Both the position numbers and the translations under genes were made by a program. A DNA stretch of 64,000 bases. It comes from Gymnorhina tibicen. Taxonomy: Eukaryota; Chordata; Aves; Passeriformes; Artamidae. A model generated the notes under the pieces. It searched no databases, was not told where the DNA came from, and saw only the letters and a list, made by a program, of their open reading frames with translations. The stretch spans positions 186,001-250,000 of the forward strand of contig VXAZ01004549.1 in NCBI GenBank assembly GCA_013399875.1, written 5' to 3'. This document shows, piece after piece, positions 50,642-62,300 of this stretch (position 1 is its first letter; each line of letters starts with the position of its first letter).

Positions 50642-51898
50642 TTTTTTTATGATGGTATTCATACATCCTGGAATACAATTTGTAATGGATTTTCTCCACA
50701 GTCCTAGTGAGATCCTGATAGAATTCATACCCTCTCAGACAAATCAGGAATCAGGTTGTGTCAGGGGTGTCCAACAGGAAAGCAGAGAGAACCCTTGCAC
50801 CAAAGCAGGACTGTGCATATGTATGCAGGAAGCACATGACCAAACAGCCCTGAGACTTGTGTGGTATGGACAAAGCCAGTCTGCAGTGATGCAGTGAAGG
50901 CAAACAGATGTCCAACATACCAGCAAAAACTGTGGAAATATAAAATCCATATTCAGATGCCTGGCTAAAGAAATAATTTAGTATGCATTGAACCATCAAA
51001 TGCTTTACCTAAAGCACACAGAGAAATACCTCCTTACATTCAGAATCCACCATGTTGACGTTTATCCAGAAAAAAGTATTGATGAATTCTTTTTCCAGTA
51101 ACTGATTAGGTCTCACAGTTCTCTTCTATAAATCAAGGTGTGGTGGTAGTACTGTTCACTTTTCCTTCTTCATCCCACAAAGACTGAGAAGCTAACATTT
51201 GGTTTACTCCACTTCCTAGGAGGGTTTACATTTTGTAGGGTACTGCTCTGAGCACCAGAGTAGTCTATGAAATGTGGAAAACGGGGCATCCAAATCTGCT
51301 GGTCTTGCAGACCAGAGCACTTCCTTCTAAGGAATAAGGTAATTTCTTGGCTGTAACAGGAGGCTAAACTCTTGATGATATCAAGATAAAACCGCATTCA
51401 GTTTCATTTGTGTACTGGTGACCAACACAGATGTAATACTGGCAAGAAGCAGCCTGGGGATTCACACTATGGAGGAAAAATTCAGTAATGTTATAGACTG
51501 CTAATCCACTGAGCACCAACAATTCTTCTCTGTTTTCTAGGTTCTAAATAAAGTTTGAAATTATTCTTTCAAAATTTCTCTCTTCAAACATATTTGTAGC
51601 ATTTTCTCAGAAGATACAGTTTAGGATTGAGAGAACAAGATTTTACCTTGGATCTCATTTCCCAAATGCATTATTTTCAGTAGCTAGCCATTCTGGTACA
51701 GCTGACATCAGCATCAAAGCCTCTATTTTAATTTTTAACTTTAAAAAGGAGTGATAGCAACTAAGTTTGATGGCCTCAGGCTCTTACATGTGGATATTAA
51801 CTATCCATAAACCCCTGCCAAGGCTTTAGACCTTTATTCCCTGTCCTCACACAGATAAAATGATTAAAGAATCTTACTTTTGTCATTGTGCCTTACTG

Positions 51899-51982
51899 AT
51901 CTAAAGGACAGATATACAATACGTATACACAAAAACTTACCTAAGTTTTTGTGTATACGTATTGTATATCTGTCCTTTAGAT
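51899..51982. repeat. 84-bp perfect palindrome, 41-bp arms, 2-base centre
   Basis: The left arm 51899-51939 (starting ATCTAAAGGACAGATATACA) is the exact reverse complement of the right arm 51942-51982, with only CC between them. I checked all 41 pairs; the next pair outward (51898/51983) does not match. Each arm itself contains the palindromic core ACGT. No element I know has this sequence. It may be a recent inverted duplication made by template switching, or a fold-back error in a read or assembly. Confidence 0.98.
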
Positions 51983-52629
51983 TCATCCCACAGGTTGCTG
52001 TGCTTTAGATCTAATAGATCCTTCGCAGTTGATATACAGTGTATAGAGAATATTAATGAGAAACCAAAAATGAATAAATTAATACATTCTTCCACATAGA
52101 ATAGTCTCTTGGTTATTAGTTCCCTCATTGACATGTGGAAACCATGAAAATATCTGACACTATTAAATTTGTGAGCTAAAAAAGGAAAAGAATAAACATA
52201 CTTTTAGATAACTGAATTATTTTTGTGAGCAACAGTTTGATTTTTTTTTTCTTTTTTCCTTACCTAGGTCATTGTTGTCCTTATATATTAGTAATTTAAG
52301 AAAATTATGTTCATTGAATACCAGTCCCTGCCACCTTAGTCAAGCAATACTCTTCATTTCAAATTTCTACCGAGACTAAAAATGGCATCTTTCAGCTTTC
52401 CAAGTAATTTAAAACTATTCTGTGTTCATCTACATCAGTTCACTAGAGGAAGTCAACTTGTCAAAGAATAATGCCAGGTGACTTTTTTTGTCACAAAATC
52501 CCTGGAACAGGTAACATTTTCTAAGCCTTGCTACAGAAATAGCAAGATGTGTTGGGCAGTGTCATTTAATGACGAGCTCTCTTCTGATTTCACAAGTCAC
52601 AGCCTTTTAGTCCTTGCACTTCAGACCTT
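51983..52629. other. AT-rich spacer
   Basis: I see no gene or dispersed repeat beyond the end of the palindrome. Confidence 0.5.
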
Positions 52630-53440
52630 CAGTAAGTAATAGCCAACATGGATTAGTCAAGAGCAAATCATGTCAAACCAGCTTAATTCTTCCCAGGATA
52701 ATGCAACATGCCTTACAGACAAAAAGGAAGCAATAGATTAGAGTTTTATATTTGGCTTCAGTAATGTTTTTACGGGGGTTTTTTGGTATCAACATCATAT
52801 GCATGCAAAAGAAAATAGTTTAAATGCATTTATGATAAGTGGATTGCAAAACTAATTGGAAATATGCAGTCAGAGAATATTAATGGTTCACTGTCCAAGT
52901 GGAAGAATCCATCAAATTAAATTCCTATTGGTCTGTCCCAGGACAGTTGTTTTTCAGTATTTGACTCAATGACCTTACATCATGAATATGACTATTAGTT
53001 TTTCATGTTGATATCAAAGCAGGATAAACCTCAAGTATATCAGAGGACAGAAATAGCATTCAGAGGGATTTTTAAATACTGAAAGAATGAACAAGAGGGT
53101 GAAATTTTACATGACTCTATAGATTACATGAAATACACTAAGTTTAGGCAGAAATAACTGCTATCAACAGCAAACAACCTGCTAGCTAGAAGTTCTGCAG
53201 AAGTAGAGGTGGGGATACAGTAAACCATAAATAGTCTTGAGTCCTCATTGTCATTGGTAAAAAATAATGGCAAGATAATAAAAGTCTAGTTTTTAGTGTG
53301 TCTGGAAAGATTCAGATGTACTATTGTGGAAGTGTTTAGGAATTGACCAACAAAGATGTAGGTATTATTGTTTCTCTGAAACAGAAAGATGGGATAAGCA
53401 CCTATTTTAGGTCCTTTCCAGCTTGCAATCTCCATGAAAG
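52630..53440 (+). mobile_element. Ancient CR1/L3-like LINE relic, ORF2 reverse transcriptase region
   Basis: Faint but ordered resemblance to CR1-group ORF2: AACATGGATTAGTCAAGAGC and AAATCATGTCAAACCAGCTT (the block usually coding FxxGRSCLTNL), then GGATTGCAAAACTAATTGGA, GTCTGTCCCAGGACAGTTGT (around the PQG motif) and GACTCAATGACCTTACATCA. Possible 3' blocks appear near 53385-53430 (AAGATGGGATAAGCACC, AGGTCCTTTCCAGC). No frame is open for long. It would be older than any other CR1 here. Confidence 0.5.
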
Positions 53441-56400
53441 CTAATTTTAATGCACTTTGGGTTGTCTGTGTAAGAGGGAGACAGAGACCCTGCTGCTGTT
53501 CATCTCTGTTCTGCTCTGTTTGTGTGATATGGCTGACTTCATGGGTACAACTAATTTATATCATTTCAGGATCTTGTCCCAAAGATGGAAAAATTATTGA
53601 TTGAAAAAAATGTATCTATTTCTAAAAGTGAATCCAATTTCATACAGAAGCAAATGCCACAGAGCCAAAGGAAAGAAAACAAACCCAAAGCATAAATTAA
53701 ACTGGCATCTTACGAAACACTGCATAAATAACCCATCTTGTTCTTAATAATAATATAAAATGAATTTCATATGATCTGAATATGCATAAATATCGAAACA
53801 CATTTCATTTAAGGAGAATAAATTTGTGAATTTATCAGTTCATTTTAACATTATAGATTTTTTATTAATACGTGGCCTTGCCAAATAAATTAGAAACTCT
53901 GATTGTACCTCAGTCTTTGAGTAGCTGAAGATCTGATTCTTTTCTTCAGAACAAAGTCCAAAGCTTTTAAAGCACACCTTTCCTCCACCTTTCCAATTGC
54001 TTGTTTTTATTTCAGATGGTTTACAAATATTTTCCATAAAAGTGAAAAAATAAGTATTTTTAGTGAGGATAATTTTTTAGTCCCCTTAAGTCATATTTGA
54101 ATGTACTTTCCTCTAAGAAGTCATAGACCAAATCAGTTTTTAGTATCCTAATGCAATTGCATTGCAACACAATTTCCCAGCCTACTGATCCAGTTCTAGA
54201 AATGTGATGAGCACAGAGCCTTCAATTCACAAATAACACCAAGTAAAACAAAAAAGTGTCAAGTAAAGCGAATGATGTTTTATAAACAGAAATACTATTT
54301 TGTAAATTACTACTGTATTCGATTAGTGGGGGATTTACATGTTTGCATATCTGCTCAAACAATTTATTTTAATATTTTATAGCATAGGCTTTATTGCTTT
54401 TTATTTTCAACATTTTAGAAACTTAAATTTCTCAAAATAAAGAAAATCTGCTGAAAACATGCATAAAAAATGGAACTTGCTACAAGATTGAGGTACTGCA
54501 ATTTAGGCATCTACATGTACAGTGTCTGCCTATGAACTAGCTCAACAATCTCACCTTGTAATGCTAAAACCAAGTCACTCCCTTGGTTAACTAAATGTTT
54601 TCCATACAATTATGAGATAGAGGAAGATACTGGGGCTTGATTCAATTGTCTAAGATAGATATATAATGCTGACTGGGATGCACCCAACATCCAGGGCTGG
54701 GAGGTATTACATAAAAATGAAGGGAAAATTCTTTTCTTGGGATGGAACCTAGAGATCCAGTGGATATCCATGTGTCGTCTCATGTCTAGATGCCTGTGTT
54801 GAGATATATGTCTCAAACCCTTTCTGCACAGTCATCTAAACTGCTCTGAGAATCTGGCATTGACTCAGACCATGTTTAAAGTGCCTTTGCTTATGGCATT
54901 TGAGATGCAGATCACATGAACTTCTTGGAAGGGCATGAATTTCCTTGCTTTCTGTATCTCTGTGATACTAGAGGGTATCTCAAATGGCACTAGACATTTA
55001 CATTTAGGGAAAATGAATGAAGCCTTTAAATGGAGGATGATTCACTATTTTATATAAAGATACTGGCATAGAACCAGCTACATTTTAGCATCTTGATCTC
55101 AAAATAAATGCTAGCAGAGGTGTTATTTTTAAAATTAAATATACTGTCTAGGCTTTGAGGAAACTACAGTCATATAAGTGAAGCTACATGGAGGCAATGT
55201 TATCTGGAGATAAAGTTAAATATGGTTAGATCTCATAAAGATCTAGAGTTAGATCTCAGTTAAGTAGAGTTAGATCTGTTAGTTGATGAAATTGAAGCAA
55301 GAGGAGTCAAATGCACTGATAATTTCATCACAGAGCAAAATTTCCTTTCAAATGCTCCCTGATCCATTTTCAACTATTCCATATCAAAAAGGGGGATTCT
55401 CAGCAATGTTGAGTAAAAGATGATCTGTGAATAAACGCGAGTGAATAAACCATCACACTAAAGAACTGGTATTATGCTTCTTGAATATTTTGGAGTACTC
55501 CAACTTTCTTTCTTAAAGAAAAAAATCTTACCACAATGTATCCTCTTGTGAGACTCCTCCCACAAGACAGGAAGAATACGACCACACTAGACTTGGTCTT
55601 CTATATCAAAACAGTCTTGTAAGACTGTCCTGTGTACTTCTGCAGTCTCAGTGTTCCTAACTACTGCTTCCTGCCACCCGGTCACACAACACATCTCTAC
55701 ATTTTCAAGCTATTAAAAAAAGCCGTCTGAGCTTCAGCATAGCACTTACACCATTTCAGATGTTTGATTTTAAAAAAAGACAAAAAACCCAACAAAAACC
55801 CAGCAAAAAAAATTATATCTTGGAGTCATGGGGCACATCATGGTGCCAGCAGAAACTTGGAGCCAAAGTCTGTGGGCTGTGATCACACCAGTCTGCTGCA
55901 GAAGAATAAATCCCAAAACATAGCAGAACTTTCTGCACAGTTTGGCCTTGAGGCTAGAGATAATTTCCCCAAACTGGTGATTTCCTGAAAAGTGTCTTTC
56001 AGAAACCCCCCATTCATGCCACGTAAGACTGGAAACTTCTACATTTTATAAGATGTTACTTTCCTTCTGGTAAGGTTCCCTAAATCTGTGCTACTTTATA
56101 AAACCTGTATAATTTCCAACATAATATGCCAACTGGCAGAGTGTCTAATACCATTCACCAAGATATTCTCATGTAGGTGTTGCCCTGACTACATTAACCA
56201 TGGTGTGTAATTTGACTTTTTTTCAAAATATGGGCTTTTCTTTCGAAAAAATAAAAAAACCCCAAAAAAAGCATGGCCTGGAATATTACCTGAAAACAAT
56301 GTACGCAGACCCAGCTTTCTGCTCTTTGTGATGTGGGGAGCATTCCTCTTTATGCTTTTCCCACTTAACATGACTCCTCAGTCACTGGGCTATTTTAACC

Positions 56401-56733
56401 ATACTGCTTTGAGTTACTTGTGGTGATGACATGCTTTAAATTTGATCATTGTAAGATTTTATATTTTATTAAGTATCTACATCAGCAAAAAGATAATTAT
56501 ATGATAACTTGCTTGTTATCATGATCCTAGAGGAATGAATAATGAATACTGTAAGCAAATTTAAGTAGACAGGATGAAAAACAGTGAGACAGTCTCACTT
56601 CAGGACTGCTTATCATAGTGAAGTAGGGATATCTCTGCTTGGAGACTCCATTGTGCCTGTTCAATACTTAAAGAAAGCTTAAAAGAAAGACAGTGAGAGA
56701 CATTTTACTAGGACCTATATTCAGAGAATGGAA
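53441..56733. other. AT-rich non-coding stretch
   Basis: I see no gene or dispersed repeat. A small direct-repeat cluster at 55225-55277 is listed separately, and A/C-rich tracts occur near 55780 and 56247. Confidence 0.5.
55225..55277. repeat. GTTAGATCT direct-repeat cluster, 3 copies
   Basis: GTTAGATCT occurs at 55225, 55248 and 55269. The last two share a longer exact match, TAGAGTTAGATCT (55244 and 55265, 21 bp apart). It looks like a small slippage duplication. Confidence 0.8.
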
Positions 56734-57588
56734 ACAGAATCACATAGGTTGGAAAAGTCTTTTATGAACATTGAGTCCAACCAGTACCCTAGTACTGCCA
56801 GTCCACCACTAAATGGTGACAATAAGCACCACATCTACACATCTTTTATGTATCTGCAGGGATAGTCTTTCAGCCACTTCTCTGAGCTCTCTGTTCTAAT
56901 GCTTGACAAGCCTTTTGGTGAATAATTTTTTCTTAATATCCAATCTAAACATCACCTGGTGTGACTTGTGGCTATTTCCTCTTGTCTGCCACTTATTACC
57001 CGGAAAAAGACACCCCCACCTCACTACAACCTCCTCTCAGGTAGCTGTAGTGAGCTAAAAGGTCCCCCTGACCTTTCTTTTTTCCAGGCTAAACAACCAG
57101 CTCCCTCAGCCACTCCGTATCAGACTGACACTCCAGGTCCTTCACCAGCTCTGTTGCCTTTCTCTGGACACGCTCCAGCACCTCAATGTCCTTCTTGTTG
57201 TGAGGGGCCCAAAAATGAACAGAGAATTCAAGGTGTGGCCTCACCAGTGCAGAGGACAGGGGACAGTCACTGCTGGCCATGCTATTGCTGATACAGGCCA
57301 GGATGTCACTGGCCTTCTTGGCCACCTGGGCACATGCTGGCTCATGTTCAGTCAGCTGTCAAAGAACATCCCCAAGTCCTTTTCGGCTGGGCTGCTTTCC
57401 AGCCACTCTATCCTCATCTTGTATCTTTTCATGGGGTGTTTGTGAGGCAAGCACAGGACCCAGGCTTTTTGAACCTCATCCAATTGGCCTTGGCCCATAG
57501 ATCCAGCCTGTCCTACCCTCAGGCAGATACACATTTCCACTCAAGCTAGTCATCTGCCAGCTGACTGAGGGGGCACTTGATTCCCAGG
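56734..57588 (-). mobile_element. CR1 LINE, about 0.85 kb, minus strand
   Basis: The plus strand starts with the inverted tail ACAGAATCACATAGGTTGGA, passes TGAGTCCAACCAGTACC, CCAGGCTAAACAACCAGCTC, TTTCTCTGGACACGCTCCAG, TCAAGGTGTGGCCTCACCAG and GCCACCTGGGCACATGCTGG, and ends in CTGACTGAGGGGGCACTTGA. These are CR1 3' UTR and C-terminal ORF2 sequences on the minus strand. A minus-strand open frame of 78 codons (57089-57325) is a short surviving part of the degraded element, not a gene. Confidence 0.93.
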
Positions 57589-57935
57589 ATAGAACAAGAC
57601 ATAATGGTCTAGCACAACCCCCCTGCAATGAGCATGAACATATTCCACCAGACCAGGTTGCTCAGAGGCCTGTCCAAACTGACTGTGAATGTTTCCAGGA
57701 ATGGAGCATCCATCACGTCTCTGGGCAAGCCCTTCTAGTGTTCCATCAGTGTCATTGTAAAAACTTTCTTCCTTATTTCTAATCTAAATTTACCCTCCTT
57801 CTGTGTAAAACCATCATCTCTTGTATTTTCATAACAGGACTGCTAAAACTGCTAAAAAGTTTTCCCCACTTTCTTATAGGCCCTCTACAAGTACTGAAAG
57901 GCCACAGCAGGGTTGAGTACCTCAGCCTTCTCATA
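57589..57935 (-). mobile_element. Second CR1 LINE 3' fragment, minus strand
   Basis: Immediately after the previous copy the sequence returns to CR1 3' end blocks: ACAACCCCCCTGCAATGAGC, ACCAGACCAGGTTGCTCAGA, TGAATGTTTCCAGGAATGGA and CTGGGCAAGCCCTTCTAG, then CTAAAAAGTTTTCCCCAC and AAGTACTGAAAGGCCACAGC. The subfamily differs from the first copy. A restart of the 3' end shows a separate insertion rather than a continuation. The terminal octamer tail is missing. Confidence 0.88.
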
Positions 57936-58748
57936 CACTGTTACCAGTTTGCCAGTCCTGCTTATGGGAGGGAAGCTTTGTTTGACCTTCATAGAGGTAA
58001 CAATTACAACAACATAAAGCCTTGTTTCCCTTTTCACAATGAGTTTCATTGTGAACTCATGGTGGTGTCTTCTGAAAACATGGCTGAAATGAGGTCTCTG
58101 TCAAGAGGAGGAAAAAAAATGTTGGGAAAAGATGTTTGCAGGTAAATAAAAATCTCTTTCTTTGGATACTGAGCATTCAGGATTCACTAAACGATTGCAC
58201 TCCCTCTTGATTAAGCAACAGAGCAAAGTGGGAGTCTCTGGGCACATTGCAAGATGCACTTGTTCCGCTGGCTTCTCTTGGCAGCAGGAGGTTGATTTGA
58301 AAGCATAAAAAATGCTGACCTTGAATATTCATTTACTTTATAAATCAACTTGCTTGACTATACTTACATCTGAGCTCACGTCTCACAAGCATTTTAATAA
58401 ATAAGTTTACTTAAAAGAAGTTTGTTGAAGCTGTGAATTGTTCTTGACTGTTTCAGGAATGATCTTAGAAGCTGAGCTTCAGATCTATAATCTTTAAAGC
58501 AGAACACTAATCAAGAACTCCACCATACAGCTGATATATTGAAGGAAAACTTATTAAATGCTAAATGCTTGTCAAAAAAACGGGGTTAAGAAAGTGATTC
58601 ATCAAAAGAAATATTTTACAATAAATAAGATCAAAATTTTTTAAAATTTGCTGCTATTTAGAGATATCGTGGAGAAACCACTGTGAGTTGCTAGAAAGCA
58701 AAGAAACAAATAATAACAAGACAAATATTAAGGTTTTACATAATTTTA
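57936..58748. other. AT-rich spacer between CR1 and LTR
   Basis: I see no gene or dispersed repeat. Confidence 0.5.
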
Positions 58749-58969
58749 TATAACGCGGTGTGGGTGGTCGGTGGAAAGGCCGCCGTGTTATTCCTGAAAG
58801 TGTCCCTAGCAAGGAATCGCTCCGATGGTGCTACTTGGCACACTGGCAGTCCGGCTCTCTCACCGGTGCGATGGAAGCACGCAGCACACGCTCACACTGA
58901 GCTGGATAGCTCAGGCATCACCAGAGACAAAGAGTCAGGAGGCGGCTCTTCGTATAGAGTTCCGGAGGG

Positions 58970-58975
58970 TTTATT
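58970..58975 (-). promoter_or_regulatory. Polyadenylation signal AATAAA of LTR copy B
   Basis: Plus-strand TTTATT, preceded on the minus strand by GGC and followed by CCCTCC. Its place just after the predicted start site implies a short R region. Confidence 0.65.
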
Positions 58976-59033
58976 GCCAAACCACAATGAAGGAGCCATG
59001 GACAAAAGAGACAGACCTGAGGGCCGTGACAAA

Positions 59034-59040
59034 CTTATAT
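59034..59040 (-). promoter_or_regulatory. TATA box of LTR copy B (ATATAAG)
   Basis: Plus-strand CTTATAT is ATATAAG on the minus strand. It lies about 60 bases before the AATAAA signal and downstream of two inverted CCAAT boxes, the normal U3-to-R order of a retroviral promoter. Activity is unknown. Confidence 0.65.
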
Positions 59041-59378
59041 GGGGGTACAGAAAGGAGGTGGGCAGAGCACCAGTAACCAATGGTCTGAGGGTACAGGGGC
59101 GGAGAGAAGGTGGGGTAACACAACAACAACCAATGAGGAGAAGGAGGGGGTGGAGTGGGGGCTGGATTACAACCAAAAGGGGATACAGGGAGCATATGGC
59201 CACTGGCCAAGCAGACAGACCAAATCTATGTAGAACCACAAGGCCTGATGGGAGCGGCTTTTCTGCCTGAGTCAGGGGCTGATCTTAGACTTCGGAGCTG
59301 GCCCACCAGCGGGCTTCTCCTGTGCCTGAGCTCTTTGGCCCCTCGGCCATCACAGCTGCTGGCTCAGCTGCCACAACA

Positions 59379-62300
59379 TTTACATCTAGTCTTTAAAGTA
59401 GTTTTACTGCCAATAGGATTAATTCAATGTAAAGCTATAGTAAATGGCAAATTTGATATGAATTTTTCAAATGAATACTGGAGATCTACAAAACAAGATT
59501 GGGGGTGTTCCAGCTTTTGGGTAGTTCACTGAATGTAGGAAAACAGTGTTGCTCTTACTATGTAGGAAATCTATTAAACCTATACATTTTTAAAAATAAT
59601 AATATGAACAAAAATTATTTAGAAAATCTAGTATCTAGAGATTACTTTCCTGTTTTGTACCTCCATAAGATCTAAGGCAATTGAATAAACAGCTTCATGA
59701 AAACCTTTAGCTTGCATATCAAGACTCGGCTTGTTTACTTTTACAAAATATTGACAGCATAGAACAGACAGGAGGACACAATATTGACTACATCTATGGT
59801 CCACAGCATTTTAATAACATTTCTGTACCTGTATTTCCATTGTAACTAACATTATCGAAGCAGAAAGGGGAAAAAAAACAGATGAAAGAAACAAAGAAAC
59901 AAAACTTCTCAAATACAGGAAATTAGATTAATCTGGTTTTTATTACATTGATAAATTAAGCATGAAGAGCTATTGTTTTAATTATTGCATGGAAAAACAG
60001 AAATTAGCCCAGAAGACATGAGTGACTAGAGCCTTGAAGAGATAATGTGTGTTACATCTCCTTCAGGCTCAAGTACTCAGTTAAGTAAAAGAGATGAAGG
60101 TTTCTAACTCTTAATAAAAGACCGCAAAAAATGTATTAAATTAATCATTTATGTTGTTGGCAGGGTGTGGTCACATCTGGGCTTTTCCAGGAAAACAGAG
60201 ATTCTCAAAAAGTTACCATGCGGTCATAAAATCAAAGAAAAATAATTATTAGTCAGAAAAGAACCCAAATTTGCATTTTTCACTGAAGTAAAACTCATAT
60301 AAGAGTTTAATAGGTGTTCTGCCTTCAAAAATTTCTATATTATAATTTCTAAAGTATCAGTGAGGAAGCCGATATCTAACAATTTAATGTTCTTTATCTT
60401 TCTCATGAAGAAGAAATTTACTGGTCATAATAGTAGAAACCATATAATTTATACCAGTTTCTCTACTAAGGGTAGTTTCTCTGTCAAAAGTCCAGGGAAG
60501 GGGGTGTATGCTGTTCTGCCAGGAAAAAAAAGAGAGCAGAGAACAGATTTTATTATCTTGGAGTCCAGTTCTCCTGGACACAAATTTTGTGTTGAGCTCC
60601 TGCAGGATTCTTTTGCCAGACCATATTAACCAGGTATTATAAACTGGAAAAGATAGTGGCTCATCACTGGTTTCAGAAAATGCTCAGCTTATGTGGACAC
60701 TAATCACCCACTTAACATAGTTCAGAGAACTGCTGAGATTTGTAAAATCATTTCTCAACTTTTTGTAAATACATTATACTTTTGATGCATATGTCTTTGT
60801 ATGATCCTCCAGAAAGTAATCTTGCCCTCTCGAGCAGCTCATGTTTAAACCCAAGCTCAAGCCCAATCACGCATACAATGTTCTAAGCTATGAAAAACAA
60901 TCCAATGACTGCTAAAATGAGATGGGGAAGACTGTGTTAATTACTGATAAATGTCAGTAATTAATTAGCTTGCAGGCATGGTTTCAGTAAGCTAACAGTA
61001 ACTGGAGATGTCTGTTTCTGTTCTCGAGAAGCTGAGCTGCTGTTTTATGAAAAATTCTGTGATATTCTATATAAGTGCACTTTTTTTCTGTCATTTTTCA
61101 ACTTTTTTGAGAATCAATTACCTAAACTTTGCCAATCACATCACTGCCATGTTAGTTGCAGAACCTGTCAACTACTGTCTGTTTCTTTGCAGATCTCTTC
61201 TTATCTTTAATCAGCATTTATTATGCATGTACCTAAATTTTGTGCCTCTAAATACATAAAATAATATTTCTTTTTCTGGCAACTTTTCATCCATGTCCAC
61301 AGTTGTCACCAACAGAATGCCAGCAGACCCGACAGAATTCCAACAAGCTTATATTTTACCTTTCTATCATTGAACATCTGTACAAAACTGATGTGAGATT
61401 AAATTGCCCATACTATCCAGATGAAAAAAAACGGTTTCGTACTACTTTTACACTAAATATAAATTGAATTCTCTCTTAAGATTATTTCTTTTTTCCAGTA
61501 TGTAACTTAGAAAAGCATTTCAAGGAAAACTGAGGAATAAAGTAGAAGAAAGGTAAATTTGAGTGATGCTAAAAACATGTAGAGTAGAGCTTTATTTATT
61601 ACATTTTCTAGTGCTGGAATTCTTCTAATGGCTATTCAGCTGCCTGAATCAAATGCCTCTGTGTTTGCAATCCCTTTTTTTTTTTAATTTTTCCCTTCAC
61701 TTCCTGAGGTACAGATCATCACTAACTGCCACCTTCAGGCATTCTTAGATCAAACCTCTTATTGTGCTGTCAAAGTTCAGATGACAGAATGGGAGCGGAA
61801 CTGAATCCTGCAAGTGACACCTATTTGTTTCAGACCAGAAACAGCCACAGGGCTATCCTTAGTTAACCGAGTCACATTAGAACAGCACCTGTGAAATATT
61901 TCAAGACCACGTATGAAACAAAATGCAGGGATACAAGAGGCCTTAGAGCACAGATTCTTATTGTTTCAACAAATTAGAACCTTGTTTGACTGTTTAGTTT
62001 TCCCTGAAAGGCTTTTCCGTAGCATGTCAACTTCACGGATGTCATGATACTCTTTTTGCTTGTCTTTAGGTAACCTTAGCAGTAGCATGTGGATAACTCA
62101 ATGTAAGTGAATTAAAGGCTTTTCATATCTTCTGTTCAGCATGTTGCTTTCACCCTACACAATTTCCATAATGTTCCACAGAAGACACATCACTGAGATT
62201 ATAAACATCAATTTTTCAAATTATTTATCCTATCTGATTCTCTTCCAATCCAATTTCTTTGAGAAGAAAAATTGGAATTTTTTTTCTATAAGCTCGTATA

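Larger units (their letters stand above)
44413..51898. other. Long repeat-poor non-coding stretch
   Basis: About 7.5 kb, the longest part without a recognised dispersed repeat. I see no gene. It contains a 14-bp-arm hairpin (46119-46149), an AT tract near 47800-47840 and a G/T-rich tract (50590-50641). Confidence 0.5.
58749..59378 (-). mobile_element. Solo LTR of an avian endogenous retrovirus (copy B)
   Basis: On the minus strand the element starts TGTTGTGGCAGCTGAG at 59378. It has inverted CCAAT boxes (plus-strand ACCAATG near 59077 and 59130), a TATA box CATATAAG (59034-59041) and AATAAA (58970-58975), and ends near CCGCGTTATA at 58749. TTTA flanks both ends (58745-58748 and 59379-59382), a possible 4-bp target-site duplication. 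It keeps many CG dinucleotides, unlike its neighbourhood. It shares blocks with copy A. There is no internal retroviral gene. The 170-codon plus-strand open frame 58758-59270 is antisense to the LTR and not a gene. Confidence 0.82.

Noticed and set aside
51899..51982. microRNA precursor or transcription terminator
   Set aside because: A 2-base loop with no mismatch over 41 bp is unlike a microRNA hairpin, and there is no upstream gene to terminate.
58758..59270. 170-codon plus-strand open frame
   Set aside because: It is antisense to LTR copy B, is rich in charged residues from purine-rich LTR sequence, and has no domain.
14078..59378. A full provirus bounded by LTR copies A and B
   Set aside because: They are strongly diverged, 44 kb apart, and no gag, pol or env lies between; the interval is unrelated sequence.
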